Below are positions 25,636 through 33,415 of a stretch of DNA of 64,000 nucleotides, piece after piece. Both the position numbers and the translations under genes were made by a program. The notes beneath the pieces are model-generated. The model was not told where the DNA came from. It worked only from the letters and a program-made list of their open reading frames with translations, and searched no databases. Position 1 is the stretch's first letter. Each line of letters opens with the position of its first letter. Source of the stretch: Rhodospirillaceae bacterium (GTDB taxonomy: Bacteria > Pseudomonadota > Alphaproteobacteria > MPNO01 > UBA2964); the NCBI GenBank assembly GCA_002720855.1, contig PBIN01000015.1, positions 496,001 through 560,000 of the forward strand, read 5' to 3'.

Positions 25636-26427
25636 ATTCGCTGCGCACCGAAAGCCAACCATATCGAGCCCGTAATGCGGGCGATTTCCGTGTCGATAAC
25701 TGACGCGCAGGCAGTAGGGGTTGTTGCCCCAGCCGCCGCCACGAATAGCGCGTTCATAGGGAACACCGGGAAATTTATCTGAGGTCCATTCCCAAACATT
25801 GCCTGCCATATCGAGTATCCCGAAAGGTGAAGCGTTTGCTGGAAATATCCCGACGGGCGATGTCCGCATATAGCCGTCACTATCATCCGCGGCACAGCAT
25901 TTGATCCGCCCGAGATTTGTTCGAAACGGCTTGGATTGTGTCGGGCGTTCATTGCCCCACGGATACCGCCGGCCATCTGTGCCGCGTGCCGCAAATTCCC
26001 ACTCCTTCTCGTTCGGCAGACGCATTCCGCGCCATTGGCAATATTGCTCCGCATCGTTTGCGGAAACTTGAACGACCGGATGGTTCTCCAGGTTTTGTAT
26101 GGAGCTTTTGGGCCCTCGTGGATGCCGCCAATTCGCACCGTTAACCCTCGTCCACCGACCACCCGGCCAAACCCATGCCCAGCCCTCCTTTTCGCGATCG
26201 GTCACGTAGCCAGTTGCTTTGACAAAAGTTGAAAACTGGGCGTTGGTTACTTCAAGCCGCATTAACCGAAAGGGCTCGACCGATACTGTCTTGGGGGCTT
26301 CATTGGCATCGCCTGTTGAATCACCCATAACAAATGTGCCCCTGGGAATCTGGATCAATTCCTGCGCTAAAACAGACCCGCTGCAAAGCACGCCAATCCC
26401 GATCAAAATGCAGTATAGAATTCGCAT
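25621..26427 (-). CDS. FGE-sulfatase (SUMF1) domain protein, secreted
   Basis: The 268-residue protein has a signal peptide (MRILYCILIGIGVLCSGSVLA) and a formylglycine-generating-enzyme fold: IPRGTFVMGDSTGDANEAP, YCQWRGMRLPNEKEWEFAARG, FGILDMAGNVWEWTSD, and C-terminal GLDMVGFRCA. The first copper-site Cys position is filled (PYCLR) but the second is Tyr (SYRHG), so it is probably not a true FGE that oxidises sulfatase cysteines. Many bacterial SUMF1-domain proteins have other roles or act as binding modules. It overlaps the PEP-CTERM B gene by 15 bases tail to tail. Function unknown. Confidence 0.82.
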   Translation of the reverse strand: MRILYCILIGIGVLCSGSVLAQELIQIPRGTFVMGDSTGDANEAPKTVSVEPFRLMRLEVTNAQFSTFVKATGYVTDREKEGWAWVWPGGRWTRVNGANWRHPRGPKSSIQNLENHPVVQVSANDAEQYCQWRGMRLPNEKEWEFAARGTDGRRYPWGNERPTQSKPFRTNLGRIKCCAADDSDGYMRTSPVGIFPANASPFGILDMAGNVWEWTSDKFPGVPYERAIRGGGWGNNPYCLRVSYRHGNRPHYGLDMVGFRCAANSGTK

Positions 26428-26555
26428 TACAGAATCCTAAGCCGGAGAAGAGACCAGCGTCTATAAATCCATTTATAACTCAACGATATGTGAACGAGGT
26501 CTTTTGGTGATGCCGATAGGCGTCTAGACTGGTTGGCAGGTAAAGGGGTGGAAAA

Positions 26556-27053
26556 ATGACATCTATTGAAGCCACTACAGGCGCCCAAGCCGTCGTTAAG
26601 CAACCCAGCGAGGGTCTGTCTTACTGGCAACCCAAACCCGCCAATGGGTATTCCGAAGCGATGCTAACGCCCAAAGAGACCGGATTTGCAGGGCTGTCGA
26701 TGGGTTTCCAGACAATCGCACCAGGATGCCGGATTAGGGAGCATTCCCACGACACGCAAATCGAATTGCAGATATGCCACCAGGGAAAAGGCCATGTGCT
26801 TGTTGATGGCGAGCGCCACGAGCTCGTCCCTGGCACCTCTTGTTATTTAGGCTATAACGTCAAACATGAAATTTTTAACGATAGCGAAGACGACCTTGTC
26901 ATGATGTGGGTTATCGCACCCGGCGGACTTGAAGAATTCTTCGCAACAATCGGTCGTGAACGAAAAGCGGGAGATCCGGCGCCAGCCCCCTTCGACCGAC
27001 CAACAGATGTAATAGCCATTGAACGTCAAATGGGGATGCAGGACACCAAATGA
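26556..27053 (+). CDS. Cupin-domain protein
   Basis: The 165-residue protein has a single cupin barrel. Motif 1 is around HSHDTQIELQICHQGKGHV (metal ligands His-x-His) and motif 2 around PGTSCYLGYNVKHEIFNDSE. Cupins of this size act as small dioxygenases, isomerases or ligand sensors. It overlaps gpsA by four bases (ATGA) and is first of a tight four-gene run with gpsA, EVE and Rieske genes. The overlap is probably an operon convenience rather than a shared pathway. Substrate unknown. Confidence 0.82.
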   Translation: MTSIEATTGAQAVVKQPSEGLSYWQPKPANGYSEAMLTPKETGFAGLSMGFQTIAPGCRIREHSHDTQIELQICHQGKGHVLVDGERHELVPGTSCYLGYNVKHEIFNDSEDDLVMMWVIAPGGLEEFFATIGRERKAGDPAPAPFDRPTDVIAIERQMGMQDTK

Positions 27054-28057
27054 CGATTTCCTATATCGGTATTATTGGCGCAGGCGCCTGGGGCACCGCC
27101 TTGGCGCAAGCAATCCATCAGGCAGGAAGCGAAACCGTCCTCTGGTCTTTTGAGCCAGAAGTGGCTGAAACGATCAACAAGTCACATGAGAACGATGTTT
27201 ACCTGCCGGGTATCAAGCTGGATGCCGGAATCCGCGCCACAGCGGTACTTGAGGAAGCGGCGTCGACCGACGCTGTATTCCTGGTAGTCCCCGCACAATT
27301 TCTTCGCGGCATTGCGAGCCAGCTCGCTGGTACCCTGGCACGGGATATTCCCGTCGTCGTCTGCGCAAAGGGAATAGAGCAAAATTCAGCAGCCCTTATG
27401 TCAGAAGTTGTTGGAGACACATTACCCGGCAGGCCGGTCGCCGTAGTTTCGGGGCCGACCTTTGCCTCTGAAGTTGCCATCGGATTACCCACTGCAATTA
27501 CCTTGGCAACCCAGAATCCGGATGTAGGCAACGAACTGATCGAAGCCATCGGGACGCAGAAAATGCGCCCCTATCTGAGTGACGATGTGATTGGTGCCGA
27601 AATTGGCGGGGCCGTCAAAAACGTTCTGGCTATTGCCTGCGGCGTTACTGAGGGCCGCGGTTTTGGCGATAGCGCACGCGCCGCTTTGATAACCCGCGGA
27701 CTTGCGGAAATGACGCGGCTCTGTGTTGCCAAAGGCGGCAAGGCGGAATCAATGATGGGCTTATCGGGACTTGGTGATCTGACCCTGACCTGCAGCAGCA
27801 GTCAGTCCCGTAACTATTCGCTGGGTGAAGCGTTGGGCAAAGGCGAGACGCTTGAGAAGGTCCTTGCCTCTCGAAACAGCATTGCCGAGGGTGTCACATC
27901 AGCTGCGGCAGTATCTACCCTGGCCAAACGTCTGGGAATTGAGATGCCTATTACTGAAGCGGTTGCCGCCATCGTCGATGGAAAAGTTACGGTGGACGAC
28001 GCTATTGAAGCGCTTCTGGCAAGGCCATTCCAAAGCGAAACCCGCACGCGCCGCTAA
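27050..28057 (+). CDS. gpsA: NAD(P)-dependent glycerol-3-phosphate dehydrogenase
   Basis: The 335-residue enzyme makes sn-glycerol 3-phosphate from dihydroxyacetone phosphate for phospholipid synthesis. It has the Rossmann start IGIIGAGAWGTALAQA, the SGPTFASEVA segment, the catalytic Lys region GAEIGGAVKNVLAIACG, and the substrate-binding MMGLSGLGDLTLTCSS with SRNYSLG. Length and start (ATG overlapping the cupin stop) are normal. The order tsaD...gpsA-EVE is common in alphaproteobacteria; here the PEP-CTERM, FGE-like and cupin genes lie between tsaD and gpsA. Confidence 0.97.
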   Translation: MTISYIGIIGAGAWGTALAQAIHQAGSETVLWSFEPEVAETINKSHENDVYLPGIKLDAGIRATAVLEEAASTDAVFLVVPAQFLRGIASQLAGTLARDIPVVVCAKGIEQNSAALMSEVVGDTLPGRPVAVVSGPTFASEVAIGLPTAITLATQNPDVGNELIEAIGTQKMRPYLSDDVIGAEIGGAVKNVLAIACGVTEGRGFGDSARAALITRGLAEMTRLCVAKGGKAESMMGLSGLGDLTLTCSSSQSRNYSLGEALGKGETLEKVLASRNSIAEGVTSAAAVSTLAKRLGIEMPITEAVAAIVDGKVTVDDAIEALLARPFQSETRTRR

Positions 28058-28081
28058 GTAGGTCATTCAACGGAGACGTAA

Positions 28082-28495
28082 ATGCAGTATTGGCTTTTCA
28101 AATCCGAACCGGGCGCCTGGTCGTGGGACGATCAGGTCAAAAAATGTGTCGAGCATTGGGACGGTGTCCGCAACTATCAGGCCAACAACAATATGAAGGC
28201 CATGAAAATCGGCGATAAAGGATTTTTCTATCACTCCGTAAAGGAGAAAACGATTGTCGGCATCGTCGAGGTTGTAAAGGAACATTACCCTGACCATACC
28301 GATGAATCCGGCCGGTTCGGCATGGTCGATGTAAAAGCATTGTATCCGGTTAAAAATCCAGTCACGCTTTCTGATATAAAAGCCGAACCAAAACTTGAGA
28401 ATCTCGCCCTCGTAAAACAATCGCGTCTCTCGGTTGTTCCCGTCGGCAAGGATGAGTGGAAAGTGATCTGCAAAATGGCTGGCGTTAAACCGTGA
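28082..28495 (+). CDS. EVE-domain protein
   Basis: The 137-residue protein has the EVE/PUA-like fold: MQYWLFKSEPGAWSWDDQ, GVRNYQANNNMKAMKIGDKGFFYHS, and the late LSDIKAEPKLENLALVKQSRLSVVPV. EVE domains read modified bases in RNA or DNA, as the related YTH proteins do. Length is normal for the short bacterial form. It follows gpsA by 24 bases and its stop overlaps the GTG of the Rieske gene. The ligand is not known. Confidence 0.92.
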   Translation: MQYWLFKSEPGAWSWDDQVKKCVEHWDGVRNYQANNNMKAMKIGDKGFFYHSVKEKTIVGIVEVVKEHYPDHTDESGRFGMVDVKALYPVKNPVTLSDIKAEPKLENLALVKQSRLSVVPVGKDEWKVICKMAGVKP

Positions 28496-28863
28496 CGCAG
28501 AACGAGATGGAAAAACCCGAGATTATAGAAGATCTCGGGCGCGACACGGTACTCTGTGCGCTATCGGATATTGAAGACCCCGGCAGCAAAGGGTTCCGCG
28601 TTGGAAGACGTGAGCGGCTGTTTGTTGTTCGCAAGGGTGATGATGTATTTGCCTATATGAACCTCTGCCCGCATCAAGGCGTCACGCTCGACTGGAAGCC
28701 GGACGCTTTTTTGACCTCGGAAGCCGAATATATCTTATGCGCTGTTCATGGCGCGCTGTTTGAAATCGAAGATGGCATGTGCGTATACGGCCCTTGCCTC
28801 GGCCGTTCCCTCGCACCTATCGAAGTACGGATCGAGGACGGAAACATCATGCTCGATTCCTAA
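28492..28863 (+). CDS. Small Rieske [2Fe-2S] protein
   Basis: The 123-residue protein is a stand-alone Rieske domain with the two cluster motifs CPHQG and CAVHG (C-x-H and C-x2-H ligands) about 20 residues apart. It resembles the ferredoxin components of ring-hydroxylating oxygenases or NirD-like domains. I take the GTG at 28492, which overlaps the EVE stop; an ATG at 28507 is possible. No oxygenase subunit lies nearby, so its redox partner is unknown. A hairpin at 28871-28894 follows the stop. Confidence 0.88.
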   Translation: MTQNEMEKPEIIEDLGRDTVLCALSDIEDPGSKGFRVGRRERLFVVRKGDDVFAYMNLCPHQGVTLDWKPDAFLTSEAEYILCAVHGALFEIEDGMCVYGPCLGRSLAPIEVRIEDGNIMLDS

Positions 28864-28870
28864 AAAAACA

Positions 28871-28894
28871 CCCTCCCGTGGGGAAACGGGAGGG
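28871..28894 (+). terminator. Intrinsic-type hairpin after the gpsA-EVE-Rieske run
   Basis: A perfect 9-bp stem (CCCTCCCGT at 28871-28879 with ACGGGAGGG at 28886-28894) and a 6-base loop start 7 bases after the Rieske stop. An A-run precedes it and only TTC follows, so on the plus strand it is a weak-tailed terminator. Read on the minus strand it has a long T-tract, but no minus gene enters from the right. Confidence 0.7.
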
Positions 28895-29042
28895 TTCAAG
28901 TGGGGTGGGCAACTCTTTAAACAACGCCAAGTCCGATCTATTCCCTCGCCCGTCTTGCTAGAACGCGTGACTCCGACAATAATCCGCCTATAACGCCACG
29001 GGGCACCAATACCGTCCCAAAAAGCCAGGGGAGATCAGACAT

Positions 29043-30980
29043 ATGTCGGACCAAACACTTTTTCCGGTGCCTGAAGAGGTTGCCAAGAATGCCTTCGTCG
29101 ATAACGACAAATATCTTGAGATGTATCAGCAGTCGATCGACGACCCGGAAACATTTTGGGCCGAGCAGGGAAAACGAATTAACTGGATAAAGCCGTATAC
29201 TCAGGTCAAAGACGTTTCGTACGCGCACGATGACGTGCATATCAAATGGTATTACGACGGCACATTGAATCCCTGCGCGAATTGTATCGACCGGCACCTC
29301 TCCACCAGGGGCGATCAGGTGGCCATTATCTGGGAAGGTGACGATCCGGCTGACGACAAGAAGATCACCTACAACGAGCTGCACGTTGAGGTTTGCAAAT
29401 TCGCCAACGCCCTAAAGGGGCTGGGTGTTAAAAAAGGCGACCGCGTTACGATCTATCTGCCAATGATCCCTGAGATCGCGGTTGCAGTTCTCGCATGTGC
29501 CCGTATCGGTGCGATCCATTCGGTTATCTTTGGTGGCTTCTCGCCGGACTCCATCGCAGGGCGTATCCAGGACTGCGAATCTGACGTCGTCATCACCTCG
29601 GATGAAGGCGTCCGCGGTGGCCGCCCGATCCCGCTCAAAGGCAATACCGACGCAGCGCTGGAACAATGCCCCGGCGTCAAGACCTGCATCGTTGTCAACC
29701 GCACCGGTGCTGACATCAACTGGGTCGAAGGCCGTGATCACTGGTATCACGATGTCATGGCAGATGCGTCTCCCGATTGCCCGCCGGAAGAAATGTCGGC
29801 GGAAGACCCGCTGTTTATTCTTTACACTTCAGGCTCGACCGGAAAGCCAAAAGGTGTATTGCATACCACCGGCGGCTACATGGTTTATGCTTCGATGACC
29901 CATCAATATGTCTTCGATTATCACGATGGGGATATCTACTGGTGCACCGCCGATGTCGGGTGGATCACGGGCCACTCCTATATCCTCTACGGCCCGCTTG
30001 CCAATGGCGCGACGACCGTAATGTTCGAGGGCGTGCCAACCTATCCCGATTCTTCGCGCTGCTGGGAGGTGTGCGATAAGCACGACATCAACATCTTCTA
30101 TACCGCACCGACAGCATTGCGCGCCTTGATGCGCGAAGGCAACGGGCCGGTTGAAAAGACCAGCCGCAAATCGATCCGCATACTTGGATCAGTCGGCGAG
30201 CCGATCAATCCGGAAGCATGGCTCTGGTATTACAACGTGGTTGGCGAAGGCCGCTGCCCGATTGTCGATACCTGGTGGCAGACAGAAACCGGCGGCATCA
30301 TGATCACGCCGCTGCCGGGTGCGACGGCCCTTAAGCCGGGCTCCGCCACACGGCCGTTCTTCGGCATCAAGCCGGCGCTCGTGGATGCCGACGGCGGGAC
30401 GCTTGAAGGTGCGGCCTCGGGCAATCTCATCCTGACCGATAGCTGGCCGGGTCAGATGCGCACTGTCTTTCGTGATCATGACCGCTTCGTCGAGACCTAT
30501 TTCTCGACCTATAAAGGCAATTACTTCACCGGCGATGGCTGCCGCCGCGATGAAGATGGCTACTACTGGATTACCGGCCGCGTTGATGACGTGCTCAATG
30601 TTTCCGGTCACCGGATCGGCACCGCCGAGGTTGAAAGCGCACTGGTTGCCCATCCCAAGGTCGCCGAGTCGGCCGTCGTCGGGTTTCCGCACGAAATCAA
30701 GGGACAGGGCATCTACGCCTATGTCACGCTGATGGCCGGTGAGGAGTCGGACGATGAGCTCAAGGGCGAGCTGGTGCAGTGGGTCCGTAAGGAAATCGGC
30801 CCGATCGCCAGCCCCGATGCCATTCAATGGGCGCCGGGCCTGCCCAAGACACGCTCCGGCAAGATCATGCGGCGTATTCTGCGCAAGATCGCGGCCAATG
30901 AGATTGACGATCTCGGCGACACGACGACGCTCGCCGATCCCGCCGTGGTGGATGATCTAAAAGACAATCGCGTGGGGTAA
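29043..30980 (+). CDS. acs: Acetyl-CoA synthetase
   Basis: The 645-residue enzyme makes acetyl-CoA from acetate, ATP and CoA through acetyl-AMP. Visible motifs include the P-loop-like [18 protein letters not shown], the acyl-binding [30 protein letters not shown], and the C-terminal [14 protein letters not shown] with the Lys that is acetylated in regulated family members. Length matches the family. The ATG at 29043 follows GGGGAG. The last bases of the gene are part of a 28-base sequence repeated 1196 bases downstream (see the TPR duplication). Confidence 0.97.
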   Translation: MSDQTLFPVPEEVAKNAFVDNDKYLEMYQQSIDDPETFWAEQGKRINWIKPYTQVKDVSYAHDDVHIKWYYDGTLNPCANCIDRHLSTRGDQVAIIWEGDDPADDKKITYNELHVEVCKFANALKGLGVKKGDRVTIYLPMIPEIAVAVLACARIGAIHSVIFGGFSPDSIAGRIQDCESDVVITSDEGVRGGRPIPLKGNTDAALEQCPGVKTCIVVNRTGADINWVEGRDHWYHDVMADASPDCPPEEMSAEDPLFILYTSGSTGKPKGVLHTTGGYMVYASMTHQYVFDYHDGDIYWCTADVGWITGHSYILYGPLANGATTVMFEGVPTYPDSSRCWEVCDKHDINIFYTAPTALRALMREGNGPVEKTSRKSIRILGSVGEPINPEAWLWYYNVVGEGRCPIVDTWWQTETGGIMITPLPGATALKPGSATRPFFGIKPALVDADGGTLEGAASGNLILTDSWPGQMRTVFRDHDRFVETYFSTYKGNYFTGDGCRRDEDGYYWITGRVDDVLNVSGHRIGTAEVESALVAHPKVAESAVVGFPHEIKGQGIYAYVTLMAGEESDDELKGELVQWVRKEIGPIASPDAIQWAPGLPKTRSGKIMRRILRKIAANEIDDLGDTTTLADPAVVDDLKDNRVG

Positions 30981-31001
30981 GGAAGGCGATTAAGTTGAAG
31001 C
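30974..31001. repeat. 28-bp direct repeat at acs 3' end, copy 1
   Basis: This copy covers the acs stop codon and the bases just after it. The identical 28 bases recur at 32170-32197, where they form the 3' end of the second TPR gene. The pair marks the edges of a tandem duplication of about 1.2 kb. Confidence 0.9.
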
Positions 31002-31029
31002 TGACGGGCTTGATTGAGTTGGGTGGCTG

Positions 31030-32049
31030 CTAATTTTCTGCCGTGTCGTCGCAGCCTTTTTCTTCGATCCAGCTGGCAACTAGTTCGACTTTATCCGCCG
31101 CACCGAGTTCCATAAACAGACGCTTCGCGTCTTTCAGCAATGCGCAACCGGCTTTTTCATCGCCTCTTTCAATCGTGAGCATCCCCAGATTGCCGTAATC
31201 GGCGGCCATGCCTTGCTTGCGGCCAAGCTGTTCATTGAGTGCAAGCGATTTGCGGTACATGTCCTCGGCCTCGTCAAGATCGCCGCGTGTCTCATACACA
31301 ATCCCCAGATTGCCAGTCGCCACTGCGATCATTTCCTTGTCAGAAATGGTATTCCCAAGAGAAAGAATCTTCTCATAGGTGGAAACTGCCCCATCCAGGT
31401 CGCCAAGCCGATAGCGCAAATGCCCCAACTTATTCCAGGCCTCCACATCATCAGGGTCCAGCGCAACGGCGTTCTGATAGGCCTCCAGGGATTTGTGCGT
31501 GTCGTGATAAAAAGCGATGGCGCCGATATGGCGCGCAGCGCGCGCGGCATCCTTGAGCGCCAACTCGCCGTCTGCCTGGCGGTCTTTCAAAATCTGGCCG
31601 AACAATTCTTCGGCAGCTTCGGGATTGCCCTCCCGAAGTTCCGCCAAGGCGGCTTCAAACGGGTCCGGGTCTTCCGCACGCTCAGCTTCGATTGAAAGCT
31701 CTTCCACCGCATCTGCGACCGCCGTTAGGGAGGTATCTTCACCTTGACTAAGTTGTTCTCGCAGAGATTCGTTTTCGGATTCCAGCTTTCCAACTTTCCG
31801 CATCGCTTCCGCATAGGAATGTGCGATTTCCGTTGGATCTGCCCCAACAGTTTGATGAACACCACCATGGATTTCCTGCGCTTGAATCCCCTGTCCGCCA
31901 GTCTGACCGGTTTGAGTATTCTGTACAGATGGAGATGGGTCGGACTTCTTACGTGCGGCACGAAGCGCTGCCCAAGCCGCGAGAAGGCCCACAAAAAGTG
32001 CGACAGCCCAGCCGCCTAGCGTCTTCCAATGTTCGAAAATCCACTCCAC
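31030..32049 (-). CDS. Membrane-anchored TPR protein 1
   Basis: The 339-residue protein has an N-terminal membrane helix (GGWAVALFVGLLAAWAALRAA, about residues 13-33), a short basic and Gln/Gly-rich linker, a coiled-coil stretch (AMRKVGKLESENESLREQL) and then five or so tetratricopeptide repeats, e.g. DVEAWNKLGHLRYRLGDLDG and TGNLGIVYETRGDLDEAEDM. It is likely an adaptor on the cytoplasmic or periplasmic face. I take the GTG at 32049 with CAGGAG 8 bases upstream over the TTG at 32055. It is paralogous to the gene at 32186-33190, which lacks the membrane helix. Confidence 0.78.
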   Translation of the reverse strand: MEWIFEHWKTLGGWAVALFVGLLAAWAALRAARKKSDPSPSVQNTQTGQTGGQGIQAQEIHGGVHQTVGADPTEIAHSYAEAMRKVGKLESENESLREQLSQGEDTSLTAVADAVEELSIEAERAEDPDPFEAALAELREGNPEAAEELFGQILKDRQADGELALKDAARAARHIGAIAFYHDTHKSLEAYQNAVALDPDDVEAWNKLGHLRYRLGDLDGAVSTYEKILSLGNTISDKEMIAVATGNLGIVYETRGDLDEAEDMYRKSLALNEQLGRKQGMAADYGNLGMLTIERGDEKAGCALLKDAKRLFMELGAADKVELVASWIEEKGCDDTAEN

Positions 32050-32111
32050 GATCAAACTCCTGCAACCTTACGTGGATTATGACAAGTCACGACACGACTC
32101 AGAAAGAGGGA

Positions 32112-32169
32112 TTTTTCTTCGAAATCGAAAACGTTTCGGCGGCCATATTTCCCAGTCGTCAAAACGTTC
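32112..32169 (-). pseudogene. Possible remnant of the DUF1674 gene 3' end
   Basis: Read on the minus strand, this stretch contains GACTGGGAAA followed by GGCCGCC, close to the sequence for the GDWEKNGR end of the intact DUF1674 gene at 33224-33415. The frame is disrupted. It ends exactly where the second 28-base repeat begins, as expected at the junction of a tandem duplication. The match is short, so the call is tentative. Confidence 0.4.
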
Positions 32170-32197
32170 GGGGTAAGGAAGGCGATTAAGTTGAAGC
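32170..32197. repeat. 28-bp direct repeat, copy 2 (junction of tandem duplication)
   Basis: Identical to 30974-31001. Here the repeat supplies the last four codons and stop of TPR protein 2, so that gene's C-terminus was made by the duplication joining acs-downstream sequence to a TPR gene. Confidence 0.9.
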
Positions 32198-33190
32198 AGC
32201 CGTCTCACCACTGCAATATTCCGAGATTAATTCGACGGTTTGTTCAAGTCGCTCTTGGTCACCGATTTCTTCAAACAAACGCTTTGCGTCCGCGAGCATC
32301 GCACAACCGGCGACACTTTCTCCTCTCGCGATAAGAAGTACCGCCAGATTTCCGTAATCGCTGGCCATACCTTCCTTGCGGCCAAGCTCTTCATTGACGC
32401 CAAGCGATTTACGGTAAACCGCCTCGGCATCGTCAAGCGCGCCACGTGCCCGATATACAATCCCGAGATTGCCGCACTGGTTGACCATGCCTTCCTTACG
32501 GCCAAGCTCTTCATTGAGATCAAGCGCCTTGCGGTACATCGCCTCGGCCTCTTCAAGAGCGGCGCGTGTCCGATAGACAATCCCTAGATTGATTCTTATG
32601 ACGGCGATCTTCTCCCTGTCAGAAATAAAATCCAAAAGTGAAATCATTTTCTCATAGGCGACAACCGCACCATTCAGATCGCCAAGCCGTACGCGCAAAT
32701 GGCCCAGCTGATTCCACGCCTCCACCGCGTCAGCGTCCAGCGCAACGGACTCCTGATAGGCCTCGAGGGATTCTCGCGTATCGTGGAAATAAGTGATGGC
32801 ACCGATATTGCGCGCGGCACGTGCGGCCTCCTTTTGCGCTGTCTCGCCTTCCTCCTTGCGATGTTCCAATATCTTGCGGAGGAATTCGATGGCGGCGTCG
32901 GGTTTACCCACCTGCAAATCCGCCAAGGCGACTTCAATCTGGTCGGCATTTTCAGAACGCTCACCTTTGATCGCGAGATCTTCAATCGCATCCGCGACCG
33001 CAATTACCGACGGATCATTGCCGTGATTATGTTGTTCGCGTAACGCCACATTCTCGGTTTCCAGCCTGACAGGAGGTTGCGAAGCTTCAGCATAATCACG
33101 TGCGAGCTGATCGAAGTCGCTCGCGCTACCATCGCGATGGCGCTTCCTGCCAGGACCCTTTTGAGCCTGAACACCCTTATCGCCGGTCAT
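32186..33190 (-). CDS. TPR protein 2 (soluble paralogue)
   Basis: The 334-residue protein shares with TPR protein 1 the phrase SLEAYQ-SVALD-D-VEAWNQLGHLR-RLGDLNGAV and the repeat series (NLGIVYRTRAALEEAEAMYRK, then NLGIVYRARGALDDAEAVYRK). It lacks the N-terminal membrane helix and instead starts with a short basic Gly/Lys-rich segment (GVQAQKGPGRKRHRDG). It has one more TPR unit than its neighbour. The ATG at 33190 lies 33 bases after the DUF1674 stop. Its last four codons lie in a 28-base repeat of the acs end. Role unknown; probably a protein-binding scaffold. Confidence 0.78.
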   Translation of the reverse strand: MTGDKGVQAQKGPGRKRHRDGSASDFDQLARDYAEASQPPVRLETENVALREQHNHGNDPSVIAVADAIEDLAIKGERSENADQIEVALADLQVGKPDAAIEFLRKILEHRKEEGETAQKEAARAARNIGAITYFHDTRESLEAYQESVALDADAVEAWNQLGHLRVRLGDLNGAVVAYEKMISLLDFISDREKIAVIRINLGIVYRTRAALEEAEAMYRKALDLNEELGRKEGMVNQCGNLGIVYRARGALDDAEAVYRKSLGVNEELGRKEGMASDYGNLAVLLIARGESVAGCAMLADAKRLFEEIGDQERLEQTVELISEYCSGETAAST

Positions 33191-33223
33191 GCGCCGTCTC
33201 TCAAAGATGGATGGTTCTTAGAA

Positions 33224-33415
33224 CTAAAAATCGATGCAGCGGCCGTTTTTTTCCCAGTCGCCGAAGCGCGTCGGATCGGGACCCTCGCGTCCACCATGTT
33301 CTTTAGGCGTGCCGGTATCAGATGGTTTGACTTTGGCAGGTTGGGCACTTTCTGTCTCAGCGGTATTTGTATTCGCCGGTTTCTCAATCCTGATGTCTTT
33401 CTTCCCGCCGGTCAT
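33224..33415 (-). CDS. DUF1674/SDHAF4-like small protein
   Basis: This 63-residue protein ends with the family signature EHGGREGPDPTRFGDWEKNG then RCIDF. DUF1674 proteins are the bacterial relatives of mitochondrial SDHAF4, which protects the flavinated succinate dehydrogenase subunit during assembly. The N-terminal half is low-complexity and Lys/Thr-rich. It starts at an ATG (33415) overlapping the flippase stop by four bases. In alphaproteobacteria it usually sits after rsmB/htpX-region genes, which fits here. The reading frame stays open far upstream inside the flippase gene in another phase, but only these 63 codons are real. Confidence 0.88.
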   Translation of the reverse strand: MTGGKKDIRIEKPANTNTAETESAQPAKVKPSDTGTPKEHGGREGPDPTRFGDWEKNGRCIDF

